A stretch of 64,000 bases of DNA from Streptomyces sp. HmicA12 (GTDB lineage Bacteria > Actinomycetota > Actinomycetes > Streptomycetales > Streptomycetaceae). Both the position numbers and the translations under genes were made by a program. Of the stretch, positions 9,132 through 17,119 are shown in pieces; within the stretch, counting starts at the first letter, position 1, and every line of letters starts with the position of its first letter. The stretch lies in the NCBI RefSeq assembly GCF_000373565.1, contig NZ_KB891842.1, positions 434,001 through 498,000 on the forward strand, in the 5' to 3' direction. The notes beneath the pieces were generated by a model. It worked only from the letters and a program-made list of their open reading frames with translations. It was not told where the DNA came from and made no database searches.

Positions 9132-10199
9132 ATGGACCTCCCCGACGTGACGGATTCCCCTGTGCTGCCCGCTCGGCCGCCTTCCGACGCCGACGCCGCA
9201 GACGTGCCCGACTCGCCTGTTCCCGAGGCGAGTTCGACCACTCCCGCGATCGCCGCCCGCTCCCTGCTCGGTACGGCATGGCTGCGCATCCGGCGCAGCA
9301 GGATCGCCCTCGCCTCGCTCGCCGTGGTGATCCTCATGATCCTGTTCGCGGCGCTCGCCCCGCTGCTCACCGCCCTGGAGGGCCAGGACCCGTACACCAC
9401 CCGCACGAGCCCGGACGTCCTCGACGACTACGGCACTCCCGGGCTGCCGGTGCCCTACTACCGCTTCCCGTCCGTCGACCACTGGCTCGGCGTCGAACCG
9501 GGCCTCGGCCGCGACCTCTTCGCCCGCATGGCGCACGGCGCGCAGGTCTCGCTGGTCATCGCGCTGCTCGCGACCGCCGTCTCCGTCGTCCTCGGCACCG
9601 TGCTCGGCGCGGCCGCCGGCTACTTCGGCGGCAAGGTGGACATGGTGATCAGCCGGATCATGGACCTGTTCCTGGCCTTCCCGCACCTGCTGCTCGTGCT
9701 CTCGCTGACCCCGATCCTCCAGTCCCGGCTCGGTGACACGGCGCTGGGGGACGGCAGCCTGCTGCCGATCGCCTCGCTCGTGATCATCCTCGGCTTCTTC
9801 GGCTGGGCCTATCTCGCCCGGGTCGTGCGCGGCCAGGTCCTGTCCATCAGGGAGCAGGAGTTCGTCGAGGCGGCCCGCGCCTACGGCGCCTCGCACCGCT
9901 CGATCATCCTGCGCCAGATCGTCCCCAACGTCATGGGCGTCGTCCTCGTCTACGCCACGATGATGATCCCCACGAACATCACCGCCGAGGCCGCGCTCTC
10001 CTTCCTCGGCGTCGGCGTGAAGGACCCCACCCCGTCGTGGGGCCAGATGCTCAACGCCGCCCAGGCCGGCAACTGGTACCTGACCGACCCCTGGTTCCTC
10101 GCCGTCCCCGCCGGCGCGCTGGTGATCACGGTCCTCGCCTTCAACCTGCTCGGCGACGCCGTCCGCGACGCCCTCGACCCCAAGTCCTCCCGTGGCTGA
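9132..10199 (+). CDS. Peptide/nickel-type ABC transporter permease (DppC-like)
   Basis: 355 residues from ATG at 9132. A Pro/Ser/Ala-rich cytoplasmic N-tail (about 40 residues) is followed by the OppC-N segment and first membrane helix (about 58-78). The BPD transporter domain follows, with the EAA loop EFVEAARAYGASHRSIILRQ near residues 245-265 that docks on the ATPase. Family length is usually 290-330, and the excess is in the N-tail. It opens a five-gene importer operon in the unusual order permease C, binding protein, permease B, ATPase D, ATPase F. An in-frame TTG at 9093 lies inside a putative operator and is unlikely. The operon is probably repressed by the GntR protein at 6696-7376. 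Confidence 0.88.
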   Translation: MDLPDVTDSPVLPARPPSDADAADVPDSPVPEASSTTPAIAARSLLGTAWLRIRRSRIALASLAVVILMILFAALAPLLTALEGQDPYTTRTSPDVLDDYGTPGLPVPYYRFPSVDHWLGVEPGLGRDLFARMAHGAQVSLVIALLATAVSVVLGTVLGAAAGYFGGKVDMVISRIMDLFLAFPHLLLVLSLTPILQSRLGDTALGDGSLLPIASLVIILGFFGWAYLARVVRGQVLSIREQEFVEAARAYGASHRSIILRQIVPNVMGVVLVYATMMIPTNITAEAALSFLGVGVKDPTPSWGQMLNAAQAGNWYLTDPWFLAVPAGALVITVLAFNLLGDAVRDALDPKSSRG

Positions 10200-10235
10200 G
10201 CCCGGCCGGCACGACCAGGAAATCCAGGAGCAGCA

Positions 10236-11972
10236 GTGAATCGACGCACCACGGCGGTGCTCGCCCTGACGGTGTCCGCCGGGCTCACCCTCAGCGCGTG
10301 CGGCGGCCCCAAGCCGTCGCCCGACGCGGGCTCGCGCGCCCCCGCCGACGCCTTCGAGGCCGTCACGGTCGGCGACGGCGACACGACCAGGGGCGGCAAC
10401 GTCAACGTCCTCATGTCCACCGACTTCCAGACCCTCGACCCGGGCAACAGCAACTACGTCCAGACGGCCAACGTCGGCCAGCTCTACTACCGCACCCTCA
10501 CCATGGCGAAGGAGGAGGCCGGCAAGCCGCCGAAGATCGTCCCCGACCTCGCCACCGACCTCGGCAAGGTCTCCAAGGACGGCCTCACCTGGACGTACAC
10601 CCTGAAGAAGGGGCTGAAGTTCGAGGACGGCTCGCCGATCACCGCCAAGGACGTCAAGTACGGCGTCGAGCGGACCTACGCCCGCGACGTGTACACGCAG
10701 GCGCCGCAGGAACTGAACGCCGCGCTGTCCGACGACGGTTACAAGGGCCCTTACGCCAAGGGCTCCGCCGGTGACTTCAAGGGCATCGAGACGCCCGACG
10801 CGCGTACGGTCGTCTTCAAGCTGAAGCAGCCGTTCGCCGAGTTCCCGGCCCTCGTCTCGCGCTCCAACACCGCGCCCGTGCCCCGGGCGAAGGACACCAA
10901 GCTCGACTACACCAACCACCCGGTGTCCACCGGCCCGTACAAGATCAAGCACTACGACCGCGGCCGCTCCATGCAGCTCGTCCGCAACCCGCAGTGGGAC
11001 CCGGCGACCGACCCGAACCGCACCGCGCTGCCGGACACCTTCACGTTCAGTCTCTCCACCGCCCAGTCGACCATCAGCCAGCAGCTGCTCGCCGACTCCG
11101 ACCCGACGGCCCTCACGCTCGACAGCGCGGGCGGCCTGCAGGCGTCCGACGCGGCGAAGCTCGACGGGTCGGACGTCGCGCGGCGCACCGCCTCCGGGCT
11201 CATCGGCTGCACCGATGTCCTCGACTTCAACACCGAGTCCATCAAGGACCCGGTCGTGCGCGAGGCGATCGCCATCGCCATCGACCGCAAGGCCATCCAC
11301 CTCCAGTACGGCGGCGCCCGCTTCGGCAAGCTCACGCAGTCGTACATCAACCCCGACCAGCGCGGTTACGTCACCCAGCACACCGCCCTCGACCCGTCCG
11401 GGCAGCCCAGGGTGGCGGCGGCGAAGAAGCTGCTCAAGGGCCGTGACGTCCCGAAGAAGCTCGTCTACGGATACGCCGACGCGACGCCCCGCTACAAGAA
11501 CATGGGCACCTCGCTCCAGCAGAACCTGAAGCAGATCGGCATCGACCTCGAACTGCGCGCCATCCCCGCCGCGAACTACTACACGACGCTCGCCGGGAAG
11601 AACATGCCGGACATCGCCCGCAGCGGCTGGTGCGGCGGCGCCGACAGCGGCTCGGTGCGCACCACCGTCGACCCGAACCTGGGCCCGAGCGTCGACGGCA
11701 CGTCCTTCGGCTTCTCCAACATCCCCCGCTACCACGACCCGGAGCTCGCCCACGCCATGTACGCCCTGCGCGGCGAGAACGGTACGAGCGAGGAGCTCGG
11801 CCGCAAGTGGGCGACGCTCTTCGACCGCGGCATGCAGGACTACCCGCTCGTCCCGCTGATCAGGAACGTCACCCGCAGCGTCGTCGGATCCCGGATCCGT
11901 AACGCGCAAGTCGGTTACTTCTTCGGCTCCATCGACCTGTCGACCGTCTCGGTCGTGTCCAAGAAGGGGTGA
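10236..11972 (+). CDS. ABC transporter substrate-binding lipoprotein (SBP_bac_5)
   Basis: 578 residues from GTG at 10236 with an AGGAG site upstream. A lipoprotein signal peptide is clear: basic MNRR start, hydrophobic core, lipobox L-S-A-C with the lipidated Cys near residue 22, then a Ser/Pro linker. The body matches the extracytoplasmic solute-binding family 5 (peptide, nickel, opine, sugar ligands), with TDFQTLDPGNSNYVQT near the start and the typical FKLKQPFAEFPALVS and TGPYKIKHYD stretches. It delivers substrate to the two flanking permeases. The ligand is not predictable; the amidohydrolases around the operon suggest a cyclic or amide-containing nitrogen compound rather than a plain peptide. 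Confidence 0.88.
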   Translation: MNRRTTAVLALTVSAGLTLSACGGPKPSPDAGSRAPADAFEAVTVGDGDTTRGGNVNVLMSTDFQTLDPGNSNYVQTANVGQLYYRTLTMAKEEAGKPPKIVPDLATDLGKVSKDGLTWTYTLKKGLKFEDGSPITAKDVKYGVERTYARDVYTQAPQELNAALSDDGYKGPYAKGSAGDFKGIETPDARTVVFKLKQPFAEFPALVSRSNTAPVPRAKDTKLDYTNHPVSTGPYKIKHYDRGRSMQLVRNPQWDPATDPNRTALPDTFTFSLSTAQSTISQQLLADSDPTALTLDSAGGLQASDAAKLDGSDVARRTASGLIGCTDVLDFNTESIKDPVVREAIAIAIDRKAIHLQYGGARFGKLTQSYINPDQRGYVTQHTALDPSGQPRVAAAKKLLKGRDVPKKLVYGYADATPRYKNMGTSLQQNLKQIGIDLELRAIPAANYYTTLAGKNMPDIARSGWCGGADSGSVRTTVDPNLGPSVDGTSFGFSNIPRYHDPELAHAMYALRGENGTSEELGRKWATLFDRGMQDYPLVPLIRNVTRSVVGSRIRNAQVGYFFGSIDLSTVSVVSKKG

Positions 11973-11974
11973 CC

Positions 11975-12976
11975 ATGCCTGCCTTTCTGCTGCGGCGCCT
12001 CGGCGCCACCGTCGTCCTGCTGATCGTCATCAGCTTCGTCACCTTCAGCCTCTTCCAGTTCGGGCCCGCCGACCCGGCGGCCGCGGCCTGCGGACAGGAG
12101 TGCACACCGCAACGGGTCGCCGAGGCACGCGTCGCCCTCGGCATGGACAAGCCCTTCCTCACCCAGTACCTGACCTACATGTCCGGCCTGTTCCACGGGC
12201 GGACGGTCGGCGCGCCCGGTGCGGAATCGATCTGCCAGTGGCCCTGTTTCGGAAAGTCCTTCCAGACGAACGAGGACGTCACCGCCGTACTCGAACGCGC
12301 CCTGCCGTACACGGTCTCCGTCGCCGTCGGCGCGATCGTGCTGTGGACGGTCGCCGGGGTCACCCTCGGCACGCTGGCCGCGCTGCGCAAGAACAAGCTC
12401 ACCGACAAGGTGATCGTCGGCGCCGCCTCCATCGGCGTCTCGCTGCCGATCCCCGTCACCGGACTGCTTCTGCTGCTCGTCTTCGTCTCGACCTTCGACG
12501 TGCTGCCGTTCACCACCAACGCGATCACCTCGCCGTTCGGCCCGGCCGGATTCGGCGGCTGGTTCGAGAACTATCTGCTGCCGTGGGTCGCGCTCGCCGT
12601 GCTGTTCAGCGCCCAGTACATCCGCGTCACCCGCAGCTCCATGCTGGAGACGTTCGGCGAGGACTTCATGCGCACCGCCCGCTCCAAGGGCCTGTCGAAG
12701 ACCGTGATGGTCGTCCGGCACGGCGCCCGCGCCGGACTGACCCCCGTCGTCACCATGCTGGGCCTCGACATCGGGCTGCTGCTCGGCGGAGCCGTCCTCA
12801 CCGAGCAGATCTTCTCCGTGCCCGGCGTCGGTTTCACCGCCGTACGGGCCGCGCAGGCCGGCGATCTGCCCGTGACCATGGCGATCACCCTGCTCGCCGC
12901 CTTCTTCATCATCGTCGCCAACGTCGTCGTCGACGCCGTCTACGCCGTCATCGACCCGCGAGTGAGGGCCGCCTGA
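11975..12976 (+). CDS. Peptide/nickel-type ABC transporter permease (DppB-like)
   Basis: 333 residues from ATG at 11975; a GTG at 11969 overlapping the previous stop is possible, but AAGGGG spacing favours the ATG. The N-terminal MPAFLLRRLGATVVLL helix is followed by a large external loop with four cysteines in two pairs (CGQEC, CQWPC), perhaps disulphide-bonded. The BPD domain follows, with EAA loop EDFMRTARSKGLSKTVMVVR near residues 228-247 and the family ending DAVYAVIDPRVR. It pairs with the DppC-like permease at 9132. Two bases separate the binding-protein stop from this ATG, and its stop overlaps the next gene. Confidence 0.88.
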   Translation: MPAFLLRRLGATVVLLIVISFVTFSLFQFGPADPAAAACGQECTPQRVAEARVALGMDKPFLTQYLTYMSGLFHGRTVGAPGAESICQWPCFGKSFQTNEDVTAVLERALPYTVSVAVGAIVLWTVAGVTLGTLAALRKNKLTDKVIVGAASIGVSLPIPVTGLLLLLVFVSTFDVLPFTTNAITSPFGPAGFGGWFENYLLPWVALAVLFSAQYIRVTRSSMLETFGEDFMRTARSKGLSKTVMVVRHGARAGLTPVVTMLGLDIGLLLGGAVLTEQIFSVPGVGFTAVRAAQAGDLPVTMAITLLAAFFIIVANVVVDAVYAVIDPRVRAA

Positions 12977-14016
12977 TGACCACCTCCACCGAGCAACCCC
13001 TGCTGCGGATACGGGACCTGCACGTCGCGTTCCCCACCGACGACGGGCTCGTGCACGCCGTCAACGGCATGGACCTCACCCTGAACCGGGGCGAGACCGT
13101 CGGCATCGTCGGCGAGTCCGGCTCCGGCAAGACCGTCACGAGCCAGGCCCTCATGGGCCTGCTCAAGGAGAGCAGGGCCCAGGTCACCGGCGAGATCCTG
13201 CTCGACGGCACCGACCTCAACTCCCTGTCCGAGGACCGGATGCGGACCTGGCGCGGCAAGAAGATCGCCATGATCTTCCAGGACCCGCTCTCCGCGATGC
13301 ACCCCTTCCACACCGTCGGCGCGCAGATCGCCGAGGCGTACCGGGTCCACAACAAGGTGTCGAGGAAGGCCGCGCTCGCGGTCGCCGTCGACATGCTGGG
13401 CCGGGTCGGCATCCCCGACCCGAAGCGGCGGGCCGGCGCCTTCCCGCACGAGTTCTCCGGCGGCATGCGCCAGCGCGCGATGATCGCCATGGCCCTGGTC
13501 TGCGAGCCCGAACTGCTCATCGCCGACGAGCCGACCACCGCGCTCGACGTCACCGTGCAGGCCCAGATCCTCGACCTGCTCGGCGAGTTGCAGCAGGAGA
13601 CCGGCACCGCCGTCGTCCTCGTCACCCACGACCTCGGCGTCGTCGCCGAGGTCTGTCACCACGTCGCCGTCATGTACGGCGGGCAGTGCGTGGAGCGGGG
13701 CAGCGTGCGCGAACTGTTCCGGGACCCGCGCCACCCGTACACGCAGGGCCTGCTGGCCTCCATGCCGACACTCGGCGACGAGAGCGAACGGCTGCGCCCC
13801 ATCCCCGGGTTCCCGCCGTCGCTCACCGCCCTGCCCGTCGGCTGTCTCTTCGCGGACCGCTGTCCGCAGACCCACCTCGTGCCCGACGGCCTGTGCCACG
13901 GCGAGCGGCCCGCGTTCGTCACCGGCGACGCGGCCGACCATCCCTCCCGGTGCCACCAGGAGAACCTCGACGCAGGGAGAACCGCCGGGGAAACCACCGA
14001 GGAGGCCGCGCGATGA
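12976..14016 (+). CDS. Oligopeptide-type ABC transporter ATPase (DppD-like)
   Basis: 346 residues. ATG at 12976 shares one base with the permease stop (TGATG). Walker A is GESGSGKT near residue 44, the signature is FSGGMRQR, Walker B is LLIADEP, followed by the switch His in LVTHDL. The C-terminal extension has the cysteine pattern seen in DppD/OppD (CLFADRCPQ and a further Cys in GLCHGE), where an iron-sulphur cluster or regulatory site is suspected. It energises uptake together with the DppF-like ATPase, with which it overlaps by four bases (ATGA). Confidence 0.9.
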   Translation: MTTSTEQPLLRIRDLHVAFPTDDGLVHAVNGMDLTLNRGETVGIVGESGSGKTVTSQALMGLLKESRAQVTGEILLDGTDLNSLSEDRMRTWRGKKIAMIFQDPLSAMHPFHTVGAQIAEAYRVHNKVSRKAALAVAVDMLGRVGIPDPKRRAGAFPHEFSGGMRQRAMIAMALVCEPELLIADEPTTALDVTVQAQILDLLGELQQETGTAVVLVTHDLGVVAEVCHHVAVMYGGQCVERGSVRELFRDPRHPYTQGLLASMPTLGDESERLRPIPGFPPSLTALPVGCLFADRCPQTHLVPDGLCHGERPAFVTGDAADHPSRCHQENLDAGRTAGETTEEAAR

Positions 14017-15029
14017 CCACCACCGAGCAGACCCCGCTGCTTGAGGCCGAAGGGCTGACCAAGCACTTCCCGGGCAGGGGCGGCCTGTTGGGCCGCGGCG
14101 GCGCCCCGATCAAGGCCGTCGACGGCGTGAGCTTCTCCGTCGGCGCCGGACAGACCCTCGGCATCGTCGGCGAGTCCGGCTGCGGCAAGTCCACCACCGG
14201 CCGGCTCCTGATGCGCCTGCTCGAACCGACCTCCGGCACCATCCGCCTCGACGGCCGCGACATCGGCGCGATGAAGCGGGCCGAGGCGCAGGAGTACCGC
14301 CGCCAGGTCCAGATGGTCTTCCAGAACCCCACCTCCTCCCTCAACCCCCGGCAGACCGTCGGCGCCGCCATCGCCGCGCCGCTGCAGGCCCAGGGCATCG
14401 AACCGCCCGGCGGGATCAAGACGCGCGTCCGCGAACTGATGGACCGGGTGGGCCTGCGCCCCGACCACTACAACCGCTTCCCGCACGAGTTCTCCGGCGG
14501 CCAGAAGCAGCGCGTCGGCATCGCCCGCGCCCTCGCTCTCGAACCGCGCCTCATCATCTGCGACGAACCGGTCTCCGCCCTCGACGTCTCCGTCCAGGCC
14601 CAGGTCGTCAACCTCCTCCAGGACATCCAGGCCGACACCGGCGTCTCGTACCTCTTCATCGCCCACGACCTGTCCGTCGTACGGCACTTCGCCGACCGGG
14701 TCGCCGTCATGTACCTCGGCAAGGTCATGGAGAGCGGCGCGACCCGGGACGTCTTCGACCACCCCCGCCACCCCTACACGCGGGCCCTGCTCTCCGCCGT
14801 CCCGCAGCCCGACCCGGACGCCGACCGGGGCCGCAGGATCCGGCTCAGCGGCGACCTGCCCACGCCCGCGAACCCGCCGTCCGGCTGCGTGTTCCGTACG
14901 CGCTGCCCGCTGCGCCCCACCCTCGGCGAGGCCGAGCAGGCGCGGTGCGCGGGGGAGGTGCCGGCCGTGGCGAGCGACGAAGGACCCGCCTGCCACTTCG
15001 GCGACCGGGCCGTCGCCGCACTTCACTGA
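14013..15029 (+). CDS. Oligopeptide-type ABC transporter ATPase (DppF-like)
   Basis: 338 residues from ATG at 14013, four-base ATGA overlap with the DppD-like gene. Walker A is GESGCGKST, the Q-loop VFQNP, signature FSGGQKQR, Walker B LIICDEP and switch FIAHDL. The C-terminus has the oligopeptide-transporter extension GCVFRTRCP and a later Cys. An insertion GRGGLLGRGG near residue 20 precedes the Walker A strand, as in many DppF proteins. It forms the ATPase heterodimer of the importer. The next gene, a CodA-like amidohydrolase, follows after 38 bases and probably belongs to the same transcript. Confidence 0.9.
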   Translation: MTTTEQTPLLEAEGLTKHFPGRGGLLGRGGAPIKAVDGVSFSVGAGQTLGIVGESGCGKSTTGRLLMRLLEPTSGTIRLDGRDIGAMKRAEAQEYRRQVQMVFQNPTSSLNPRQTVGAAIAAPLQAQGIEPPGGIKTRVRELMDRVGLRPDHYNRFPHEFSGGQKQRVGIARALALEPRLIICDEPVSALDVSVQAQVVNLLQDIQADTGVSYLFIAHDLSVVRHFADRVAVMYLGKVMESGATRDVFDHPRHPYTRALLSAVPQPDPDADRGRRIRLSGDLPTPANPPSGCVFRTRCPLRPTLGEAEQARCAGEVPAVASDEGPACHFGDRAVAALH

Positions 15030-15067
15030 CCCACCCATCGACCGACAACGTAAGGAAGTTGCACCAC

Positions 15068-16285
15068 ATGCTCATCCGTGACGTCCGCCCCTGGGGCGGC
15101 GACCGCAGCGACGTAGAGCTCGACGGCACCCGCATCGCGGCGATCCGCCCGCACGACCCGGCCGCCACGCCCGCGGGCGAGGTCGTCGAGGGCCGCGGCC
15201 GGCTCCTCCTGCCCTCCTTCAGCGACGTCCACGTCCACCTGGACTCCACCCGCATCGGCCTGCCGTTCCGCCCGCACACCGGTGGCCCCGGCGTGTGGAC
15301 GATGATGATGAACGACCGCGAGAACTGGCGCGACGCCGAGGTCCCGCTGCCCGAGCGGGTCGCCGGCACGCTGGCCCGCATGATCGAGCGCGGCACGACC
15401 CGGGTGCGGACGTACGCGCAGGTCGACGTGGACTGCAAGCTGGAGAAGTTCGAGGCCGTCCTCGCCGCCAAGGAGAAGTACGGGCACCTCGCCGATGTCC
15501 AGATCATGACGTTCCCGCAGGCCGGCATCCTGCGCGAGCCGGGGACCGAGCAGTACCTGGAGGCCTCGCTCAAGGCGGGCGCCGACGTGATGGGCGGCAT
15601 CGACCCCTGCACCCTGGACCGCGACCCCAAGGGCCACCTCGACGTCGTCTTCGGGCTCGCCGAGAAGTACGGCGTCGAGGTCGACATCCACCTGCACGAG
15701 CCCGGCGAGCTCGGCGTCTTCTCGACCGACCTGATCCTGGAGCGGGTCCGCGCGCTCGGCATGCAGGGCAAGGTCACCATGTCGCACGCCTACGAGCTCG
15801 GCTCGGTCAACGAGTCCACCAGCCGCCGTCTCATCGAGGAGTTCGCGGAGCTCGACATCGCCATGGCGACCGTCGCCCCCGCCGCCCGCAACCAGCTCTC
15901 CCTGGTCCAGCTCACCGAGGCGGGCGTCCGCGTCGGCCTCGGCGAGGACGGGCAGCGCGACTACTGGAGCCCGTACGGCAACTGCGACCTGCTCGACCGC
16001 ACCTGGCAGCTCGCCTTCACCAACAACTTCCGCCGCGACGACCACATCGAGATGTCCCTCGCGGTCGCCACCATGGGCGGCGCCTCGATCATGAGCCACG
16101 ACGTGCCGCACCTCGCCGGAGTCACCGACCGGCCGGGTCTCGCGGTCGGCGACCGCGCCGATCTGCTGCTCGTCGACGGCGAGACGCCGAGCAGCGCCGT
16201 CATGGACCGCGGCACCGACCGCACGGTCCTGCACGACGGCCGCGTCGTGGCGGACGGCCTCGAACTGGTCGCGGCCGCCCTCTAG
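15068..16285 (+). CDS. Cytosine-deaminase-like amidohydrolase
   Basis: 405 residues from ATG at 15068, with AAGGAAG upstream. All ligand positions of the CodA subgroup are visible: H55 and H57 in HVHLD, H208 and E211 in HLHE, H240 in SHAYE, D294 in GEDGQRD. The W-S-P-Y-G element that lines the CodA pocket also follows. The enzyme should hydrolyse a ring amidine or amide in the cytoplasm. Placement as last gene of the importer operon suggests it acts on the imported compound or a product of the amidohydrolase at 7373. True cytosine deaminase activity is only one possibility, because CodA relatives also open creatinine-like and isoguanine-like rings. Confidence 0.85.
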   Translation: MLIRDVRPWGGDRSDVELDGTRIAAIRPHDPAATPAGEVVEGRGRLLLPSFSDVHVHLDSTRIGLPFRPHTGGPGVWTMMMNDRENWRDAEVPLPERVAGTLARMIERGTTRVRTYAQVDVDCKLEKFEAVLAAKEKYGHLADVQIMTFPQAGILREPGTEQYLEASLKAGADVMGGIDPCTLDRDPKGHLDVVFGLAEKYGVEVDIHLHEPGELGVFSTDLILERVRALGMQGKVTMSHAYELGSVNESTSRRLIEEFAELDIAMATVAPAARNQLSLVQLTEAGVRVGLGEDGQRDYWSPYGNCDLLDRTWQLAFTNNFRRDDHIEMSLAVATMGGASIMSHDVPHLAGVTDRPGLAVGDRADLLLVDGETPSSAVMDRGTDRTVLHDGRVVADGLELVAAAL

Positions 16286-16291
16286 CCGCGG

Positions 16292-17026
16292 TCAGGGAGC
16301 GGGGAACCCGGGGGACGCGGCGAGTTCCTGTTCGGCGGCGGTGATCAGCCGGGTGACGGCGGCCGCCGCGTCCGCCCCGCGGCCCGCCGTCACCGCGTCC
16401 AGAACCGCCCGGTGCCCGGGCAGGGACGAGGTGGCGGCGCCCGGCGTCTGCGTACTGATCGCGAAGTGGTGCCGCAGCGCCACGTCGATCGCACGGCCGA
16501 GCGAACCGAGCAGGCGATTGCCGCCGGCGGCCAGCAGGGTGCGGTGGAACACGGTGTCCGCCTCCACGTACGCCGCCCGGTCACCGCGCGCCTCCGCCTC
16601 CTCCATCGCGGCCAACGCGGCATTCAGCGCGGGGAGGTGGCCGTTCCCGCGGTGCTTCGCCGCGAGGCGTGCGGCCTCCGGCTCCACGATCCGCCGCAAC
16701 TCGCCCGTCTCGCGCAGCAGTTGCCGAGGATCGCTCTCCTGCTGCCAGGCCAGCAGATCCCGGTCCAGGTGGTTCCACTCGTCCGACGGCAGCACCCGGG
16801 TCCCGGTCCGCGGACGGATGACGAGCATGCCCTTCGCGGCGAGCGCCTTCACCGCCTCGCGCAACGCACCACGGCTCACCCCGAGTTCGGCCGCGAGCAG
16901 ATCCTCCACGGGCAGCGGGACACCGGCCGGGAAGGCACCCGACACGATCCGGCGGCCGAGGTCGTCGATGAGCCGCTGATGGCCCGTGCGGCGTCCGGCA
17001 CGTCTCTTCTCCACGATCTCCACCAC
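16292..17026 (-). CDS. GntR-family transcriptional regulator (FadR-type)
   Basis: 244 residues from GTG at 17026. The winged helix spans about residues 15-82, with signature PAGVPLPVEDLLAAELGVSR and GALREAVKALAAKGMLVI, then an FCD-type helical domain with ADTVFHRTLL and GHRAVLDAV supplying likely metal-binding residues (D-x(3)-H, then His). It converges on the CodA-like gene and is divergent from the sugar-acid dehydratase at 17120, with the palindrome ATCATTCAATGAT in between. It is most likely the local repressor of the dehydratase/FAH operon. It is distinct from the GntR protein at 6696. Confidence 0.88.
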   Translation of the reverse strand: MVEIVEKRRAGRRTGHQRLIDDLGRRIVSGAFPAGVPLPVEDLLAAELGVSRGALREAVKALAAKGMLVIRPRTGTRVLPSDEWNHLDRDLLAWQQESDPRQLLRETGELRRIVEPEAARLAAKHRGNGHLPALNAALAAMEEAEARGDRAAYVEADTVFHRTLLAAGGNRLLGSLGRAIDVALRHHFAISTQTPGAATSSLPGHRAVLDAVTAGRGADAAAAVTRLITAAEQELAASPGFPAP

Positions 17027-17060
17027 GATCTCGTGCGCACCCCCTGGACGGTTTCATCGA

Positions 17061-17073
17061 ATCATTCAATGAT
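17061..17073. promoter_or_regulatory. Palindrome ATCATTCAATGAT, likely GntR operator
   Basis: A perfect dyad, ATCATT-C-AATGAT, lies 35 bp upstream of the GntR start (17026) and 47 bp upstream of the dehydratase start (17120). It is the only AT-rich palindrome in a GC-rich intergenic region, and the arrangement fits an operator controlling both directions. Confidence 0.65.
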
Positions 17074-17119
17074 TGCCCGGCATCGTACGCCCCTACCTCT
17101 ACGTGGAGGAGTGATCCGC

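Noticed and set aside
9027..11909. 960-codon open frame on the minus strand
   Set aside because: Antisense to the ABC permease and binding-protein genes, which have clear families, ribosome sites and a signal peptide. The antisense product is repetitive Gly/Val/Asp/Arg.
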